From Xanthomonas chitinilytica (GTDB lineage: Bacteria; Pseudomonadota; Gammaproteobacteria; Xanthomonadales; Xanthomonadaceae): 64,000 bases of DNA. Shown here in pieces: positions 59,834-64,000 of this stretch. The position numbers and the translations under genes are program-made. The notes under the pieces are model-generated. The model saw nothing but the letters and a program-made list of their open reading frames with translations. It ran no database searches and was not told the origin of the DNA. The stretch's first letter is position 1. The number at the start of each line of letters is the position of its first letter. The stretch lies in contig NZ_JAPCHY010000014.1 of assembly GCF_026107455.2 (NCBI RefSeq), positions 51,369 to 115,368 of the forward strand, given 5' to 3'.

Positions 59834-60718
59834 ATGGATCAATCGCTGATCAACCGCATCGTCGAGGGCGCACTGCTGGCTTCCAGCCAGCCGCTGACCC
59901 TGGCGCAGCTGCACGGCCTGTTCCCCGAGGACGAGCCGGCGCCGCCGGGCAGTGTCGAGCGCGCACTGGAACAGCTGCGCGAGGCCTGCGCCGAACGCGG
60001 CGTGGAGCTGGTGGAAGTGGCCTCCGGCTTCCGCTACCAGGTCACCCACGAAGTGCACCCATGGGTGGCGCGGCTGTGGACCGAGCGCAAGACCCGCTAT
60101 ACCCGCGCCACCCTGGAAACCCTGGCGCTGATCGCCTACCGCCAGCCGATCACCCGCGGCGAGATCGAGCAGGTCCGCGGCGTGGCGGTCAGCAGCAACA
60201 TCATCCAGGCGCTGGAAGAACGCGAGTGGATCCGCGTGGTCGGCCACCGCGACGTCCCCGGCCGGCCGGCGCTGTTCGGCACCACCAAGACGTTCCTGGA
60301 CTACTTCGGGCTCAAGCGGCTGGACGAACTGCCGCCGCTGTCCGAACTGCGCGACCTGGGCGAACTGGAGCCGCAGCTGCCGCTGGACAGCGACGGCCAG
60401 CCGGCCGGCAGCATCACCGCCGGCGCGGCCACCCCGGACGATGCCGGCGACGGCGCCGCCAACGACGCGGCGGCCGCGGACGACACCGACGCCGGATCCG
60501 CGACACCCACCGATCCAGACACCGCGACGGCCGATGCCGACGCGGCCACCGATACCGCCCTTGATGGCGAACCCGAAGCTGCGCCGGGAGAGCGCGCGGC
60601 GGAAGTGAACGAAACCGAAGACAACGCCGTCGCGAAGACGACCGTGGCTGTTGACGAAGCCGATCCCGAACAAGAGGCCGACGCGGAAACCGCCGGCCGG
60701 AGCCAAACAGATGAGTGA
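59834..60718 (+). CDS. scpB: Segregation and condensation protein B, acidic tail
   Basis: 294 residues. Two winged-helix domains with TLETLALIAYRQPITRGEIEQVRGVAVSSNII and PGRPALFGTTKTFLDYFGL in the first 165 residues. The remaining 100 or more residues are a low-complexity tail rich in Asp, Ala, Thr and Glu, about one acidic residue in four, which E. coli and Bacillus counterparts lack. The stop overlaps the rluB start by 8 bases. Confidence 0.93.
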   Translation: MDQSLINRIVEGALLASSQPLTLAQLHGLFPEDEPAPPGSVERALEQLREACAERGVELVEVASGFRYQVTHEVHPWVARLWTERKTRYTRATLETLALIAYRQPITRGEIEQVRGVAVSSNIIQALEEREWIRVVGHRDVPGRPALFGTTKTFLDYFGLKRLDELPPLSELRDLGELEPQLPLDSDGQPAGSITAGAATPDDAGDGAANDAAAADDTDAGSATPTDPDTATADADAATDTALDGEPEAAPGERAAEVNETEDNAVAKTTVAVDEADPEQEADAETAGRSQTDE

Positions 60719-62285
60719 CACCCCCCGCAAGCTGTCGTTGAACAAGCTCTCGCTCAAGCGCGATGCCGCCGCCGAACAGCCCAAGCTCGAAGAACGCCTG
60801 CACAAGGTCCTGGCCCAGGCCGGCCTGGGTTCGCGCCGCGCGCTGGAACAGCGCATCGCCGACGGCCTGGTCAAGGTCAACGGCGAGGTCGCGCAGACCG
60901 GCATGTCGGTCCGCAGCGGCGACAGGATCGAACTGGACGGCCGCGGCTTCGTCGCCACCGCGCTGACCGATCCCTCGCGCGTGCTGATCTACAACAAGCC
61001 CGAAGGCGAAGTGACCACGCGCGAGGATCCCGAGGGCCGCCCGACCGTGTTCGAGGCGCTGCCGCCGCTCAAGGGCGCGCGCTGGATCGCCATCGGCCGC
61101 CTGGACATCAACACCACCGGCCTGCTGCTGGCCACCACCGACGGCGAGCTGGCCAACGCGATGATGCACCCGTCGTTCGAGATCGAACGCGAGTACGTGG
61201 TGCGCGTGCGGGCGCCGGAAGGCCAGGAGAAGGTGCCGGACAACCTCGTCGACCGCCTCGCCCGCGGCGTGGCGCTGGAGGATGGCCCGGCCAAGTTCGA
61301 CGAGATCGAACGCATCGGCGGCACCGACTCGCACGACTGGTTCCGGGTGGTGGTCAAGGAAGGCCGCAACCGCGAAGTGCGCCGGCTGTGGGAATCGCAG
61401 GGTTGCCAGGTCAGCCGCCTCAAGCGCACCCGCTACGGCAAGGTCTCGCTGCCGCGCGAACTGCTGCGCGGGCAGTCGGTGGAGCTGCCCAGCGCCCAGG
61501 TCGAGGCGCTGCGCGCCGAGCTCAAGCTCGAACAGGGCGCACCGTCGGCGTTGACCCTGCAGCCGGTGATCGGCCAGCGCAAGGCCGCCAAGACCACCGT
61601 GCGCGTGTCGCGCGACGGCGGCCGCGGCAACGCCTACGTCAACGGCCACAGCACCGCCGACGAAGGCCGCGAGCTGCGCCGCTTCGACAACGTGCGCGAG
61701 GACCGCGGCCGTGGTCGCGGCAAGGGCGGCTTCAAGGGCGGCCTGACCGTCAGCGGCGAAGCCGCCGCCAAGCAGTCGCAGAAGCCGTTCAAGCAGCGCA
61801 CGCCCAAGGGGCCGAAGCCGCTGCCGGACGGCAACCCGGCCGCGTTCCGCACCTGGTACGTGCCCGATGGCGTCAGCACCGGCCCCAGCGGCCACCGCAA
61901 CGCCGGTCCCGGTGGCCGTGGCGGCCAGGGCGCCGGCCAGGGCCGCCCCTATGGCAAGCCGAAGGGTCCGGGTGCCGGCGGCCAGGGTCGTCCCGGCGCG
62001 GCCGGTGGCGCCGGCCGCGGCGCGGCTGGCGGCCAGGCGCAGGGCCAGCGCAAGCACCCCTACGGTCACCCGGGCAATGCCCCGAGCTTTCCGTCCGACC
62101 ATGCCAACCCGGGCTTCAGCCCCTATGGCAGCGCAAAGCCGGCACGCGCAGGCAATGCGCCGGGCCGCGGTCCGGGCGGGCGCCCCGGCGGTGCTCCGCG
62201 TCCCGGCGGCAACCGCCCGCAGGGCGCTGGCCGGCCGGGCGGCAACCGTCCCGGCGGCGGCTCGCGCGGCCCGCGCGGCGCCTGA
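60711..62285 (+). CDS. rluB: 23S rRNA pseudouridine(2605) synthase RluB with long Gly/Arg tail
   Basis: 524 residues; E. coli RluB has 291. S4 RNA-binding domain (about 23-85, RLHKVLAQAGLGSRRALEQRIADGLVKVNG), catalytic GRLDINTTGLLLATTDGELA with the Asp, and a ribosomal-contact region KEGRNREVRRLWESQG. From about residue 290 the protein is a disordered, basic tail of Gly, Arg, Pro, Ala and Gln repeats (about 230 residues). A strong terminator follows at 62320. Confidence 0.95.
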   Translation: MSDTPRKLSLNKLSLKRDAAAEQPKLEERLHKVLAQAGLGSRRALEQRIADGLVKVNGEVAQTGMSVRSGDRIELDGRGFVATALTDPSRVLIYNKPEGEVTTREDPEGRPTVFEALPPLKGARWIAIGRLDINTTGLLLATTDGELANAMMHPSFEIEREYVVRVRAPEGQEKVPDNLVDRLARGVALEDGPAKFDEIERIGGTDSHDWFRVVVKEGRNREVRRLWESQGCQVSRLKRTRYGKVSLPRELLRGQSVELPSAQVEALRAELKLEQGAPSALTLQPVIGQRKAAKTTVRVSRDGGRGNAYVNGHSTADEGRELRRFDNVREDRGRGRGKGGFKGGLTVSGEAAAKQSQKPFKQRTPKGPKPLPDGNPAAFRTWYVPDGVSTGPSGHRNAGPGGRGGQGAGQGRPYGKPKGPGAGGQGRPGAAGGAGRGAAGGQAQGQRKHPYGHPGNAPSFPSDHANPGFSPYGSAKPARAGNAPGRGPGGRPGGAPRPGGNRPQGAGRPGGNRPGGGSRGPRGA

Positions 62286-62319
62286 CCGACGCACGCGGCA
62301 CGCGATGCCCTGAACGCAG

Positions 62320-62350
62320 AACGCCCCCGCTAGCGGGGGCGTTTCTTTTT
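62320..62350 (+). terminator. Terminator of scpA-scpB-rluB
   Basis: Perfect 12-bp palindromic stem AACGCCCCCGCT/AGCGGGGGCGTT (62320-62343), then TCTTTTT. 34 bases after the rluB stop. Confidence 0.92.
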
Positions 62351-62398
62351 GGTTCTTTGCCCCACCGCGGGGAAGAACGGACACCCGGGTCTGGCCGG

Positions 62399-62468
62399 AA
62401 AGCCCGCGACTGACGTCGCTCCTACAGACAGCGGGAATATTGCAGGAGCGACGTCAATCGCGGGCTTT
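62399..62468. repeat. Intergenic palindromic repeat, family A (copy 8)
   Basis: Arms AAAGCCCGCGACTGACGTCG and complement, with the outer bases also pairing (AAAGCCC/GGGCTTT). Right arm has TGCAGG for TGTAGG and CAATCGC. Between convergent ends. Confidence 0.85.
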
Positions 62469-62527
62469 TCGATCATTCCCGGCAGATGCCGGACACGCGG
62501 CTCCAGCGCGGAAACCGCCGCGGCCAC

Positions 62528-62962
62528 TCAGCGCCGCGACAGCACGAACTTGCCGAACCCCACGCCCAGGCTCCAGCCCTCGCCGGTGCCGGCCAGTGCC
62601 AGCGAGATGTCGCCCTTGGTCATCACCTGCGCATTGCTGGCCTTGACCGCGCTGGCGTGGGCCTCGGCCGCGGCATAGGTGCCGAGCAGGTCGTTGACCG
62701 AATAGGCGCCGCTGAAGTGGCCCTTGCCGTCGGTGATCCGGGTCTTGCCCACGGTGAGCCCGCCGCCCTTGGCGACGATCTTCACCGGGATCCGCGTGCC
62801 GTTGTCGCAGCGGATGATGCCGGTGCCTTCGGCGGTCTTGTAGAAGGCCGACCAGCCGGTCAGGTTGTAGTGCAGTTCGCAGCCGATGTTGCCCGCCGCC
62901 TGCGCGGCCGGGGCGAATGCGGCGGTGGCCAGCAGCATCAGGGCTCCAGACAGGATCTTCAT
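62528..62962 (-). CDS. Small exported protein of unknown function
   Basis: 144 residues from the ATG at 62962. Signal peptide MKILSGALMLLATAAFAPAAQA with a typical AQA cleavage site; the mature part starts GNIGCELHYNLTGWSAFYKTAEGTG and ends YAAAEAHASAVKASNAQVMTKGDISLALAGTGEGWSLGVGFGKFVL, a pattern found in a small conserved family of unknown role. Two Cys in the mature part could form a disulfide. Confidence 0.82.
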   Translation of the reverse strand: MKILSGALMLLATAAFAPAAQAAGNIGCELHYNLTGWSAFYKTAEGTGIIRCDNGTRIPVKIVAKGGGLTVGKTRITDGKGHFSGAYSVNDLLGTYAAAEAHASAVKASNAQVMTKGDISLALAGTGEGWSLGVGFGKFVLSRR

Positions 62963-63055
62963 CGTTCTCGGCTCGCGGTTGCGGAAACTGTCGGCGAATC
63001 TAGCAGTCGCCGCGTTCGCCGCGCATGAGCCGGCGAACATCCGGCAAGTCCCGGT

Positions 63056-63868
63056 TCAGCGCACCGCCAGACCATCCAGGGCGAACGCATCGGCGTCGAG
63101 CATGGCCGGGAAGCGCTCGCGGTGCGCGGCCAGCGCCTCGGCGAAAATGCGGGTGGTCACCACCTGCTCGCGTTCGCGCACCTCCAGCTGCGGCTGGCCG
63201 AGGAAGTCGATCACCGCGCTGTCGCCGGCATAGTGCAGGCCGTTGCCGTCCACGCCGACGCGGTTGACCGCCGCCACGTAGCACAGGTTCTCGATGGCGC
63301 GCGCGCGCAGCAGGGTCTTCCACGGATAGGCGCGCGCCGACGGCCAGTTGGCGACGAAGATCTGCAGGTCGAAATCCATCTGCCCCGGGCGCTCCACGTC
63401 GAAGCGGTTGCGGCAGAACACCGGGAAGCGCAGGTCGTAGCAGACCTGCGGATTGATCCGCCAGCCCTTCCATTCCACGCACAGCCGCTCGCGGCCGGCG
63501 GCGTAGCGCTTGTGCTCGCCGGCGTAGCGGAACAGATGGCGCTTGTCGTAGTGCCGCAGTCCGCCGTCCGGGGTGGCCCACAACAGGCGGTTGTGGACGC
63601 CCTCGCCCACCCGCAGCTGCACGCTGCCGGTGACCGCCGCGCCCAGCCGCACGGCCTGCTCGCGGATCCAGGCCACGGTCGGGCCGTCCATGTCCTCGGC
63701 CTTGTCGATGGCGTCGTTGGAGAAGCCGCTGGTGAAGGTTTCCGGCAGGATCGCCAGATCCGTATAGCCGGCCAGCGGCGCCAGCAGCGCGGCGTAGTGC
63801 TCGCGGTTGCCGGCCGGGTCGTGCCAGCGGGTGTCGCCCTGGACGAGGGAGATGCGCAGGTCCTGCAT
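63056..63868 (-). CDS. Nitrilase-superfamily omega-amidase, YafV type
   Basis: 270 residues. Glu-Lys-Cys triad: Glu43 (LPETFTSGF), Lys109 (YDKRHLFRYAGE), Cys143 (QVCYDLRFPVF), the pattern of YafV/omega-amidase that hydrolyses 2-oxoglutaramate or oxosuccinamate. Start MQDLRISLVQ at 63868 has GAGGAA 7 bases upstream; the longer frame adds 7 residues. Confidence 0.93.
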   Translation of the reverse strand: MQDLRISLVQGDTRWHDPAGNREHYAALLAPLAGYTDLAILPETFTSGFSNDAIDKAEDMDGPTVAWIREQAVRLGAAVTGSVQLRVGEGVHNRLLWATPDGGLRHYDKRHLFRYAGEHKRYAAGRERLCVEWKGWRINPQVCYDLRFPVFCRNRFDVERPGQMDFDLQIFVANWPSARAYPWKTLLRARAIENLCYVAAVNRVGVDGNGLHYAGDSAVIDFLGQPQLEVREREQVVTTRIFAEALAAHRERFPAMLDADAFALDGLAVR

Positions 63869-63896
63869 GGGAATTCCTCGACTTGTCATTAGAACC

Positions 63897-63966
63897 TGTA
63901 GGAGCGACGTCAGTCGCGACGGGGACTTCCCGGCAATGCCCCGTCGCGACTGACGTCGCTCCTACA
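63897..63966. repeat. Intergenic palindromic repeat, family A (copy 9)
   Basis: Near-perfect 70-bp inverted pair upstream of the omega-amidase gene, close to the window edge. Confidence 0.9.
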
Positions 63967-64000
63967 AGGGCATCTGGGCGCTAGAGATTCTTCAACCGCT

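Overview
The window is a 64-kb, GC-rich chromosomal segment of a gammaproteobacterium of the Xanthomonadaceae (Xanthomonas / Stenotrophomonas / Pseudoxanthomonas / Luteimonas group). This is inferred from the gene set (FimX-like EAL protein, FabV as enoyl-ACP reductase, large TonB-dependent receptors, a zwf-glk-pgl-edd-eda cluster) and from two families of intergenic palindromic repeats typical of this family. No rRNA, tRNA, CRISPR array, prophage or complete insertion sequence was seen. The genus cannot be settled from the sequence alone.

Layout. 1-9.2 kb is housekeeping: the end of a FimX-like gene, fabV, secF-secD-yajC, tgt, queA and an Lrp-type regulator, which is divergent from a class III aminotransferase. 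10.9-17.7 kb is a phosphate-scavenging block: an exported pyrophosphatase, a purple-acid-phosphatase-like enzyme and a beta-propeller phytase lipoprotein on one strand, facing a TonB-dependent receptor, with a Pho-box-like site between them. 17.8-24.4 kb holds upp, a RAYT transposase flanked by six 62-bp repeats, an MBL-fold hydrolase, ggt with a ferredoxin, a lipoprotein, coaD and rsmD. 24.6-32.4 kb holds htpG, an orphan mini flagellar-rod-like protein, ftsY, mutY, yggX, a lipoprotein and lolC-lolD. LolD carries an unusual in-frame insertion.

32.4-37.0 kb is the succinate dehydrogenase operon (sdhC-D-A-small ORF-B) with assembly factors at both ends (SDHAF4/DUF1674 upstream, SdhE and YgfX downstream). 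ygfZ follows.

38.0-57.8 kb is the most distinctive part: a sugar-ABC ATPase, the Entner-Doudoroff operon zwf-glk-pgl-edd-eda, then on the opposite strand a LacI-family regulator, a TonB-dependent receptor, a GH144-like (glycoamylase-fold) lipoprotein, a sugar-binding lipoprotein, two permeases and a large exported discoidin-type glycosidase. Two near-identical 14-bp LacI-type operators lie before the regulator and before the GH144-like gene. I read this as a self-regulated glucan uptake system, possibly for beta-1,2-glucan, that feeds glucose into the Entner-Doudoroff pathway. The substrate is inference.

58.0-64 kb returns to conserved genes: bolA, yciI, scpA-scpB-rluB, a small secreted protein and a YafV-type omega-amidase. 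Nine copies of a second palindromic repeat (core GTAGGAGCGACGTCAGTCGC) are scattered between genes across the window.
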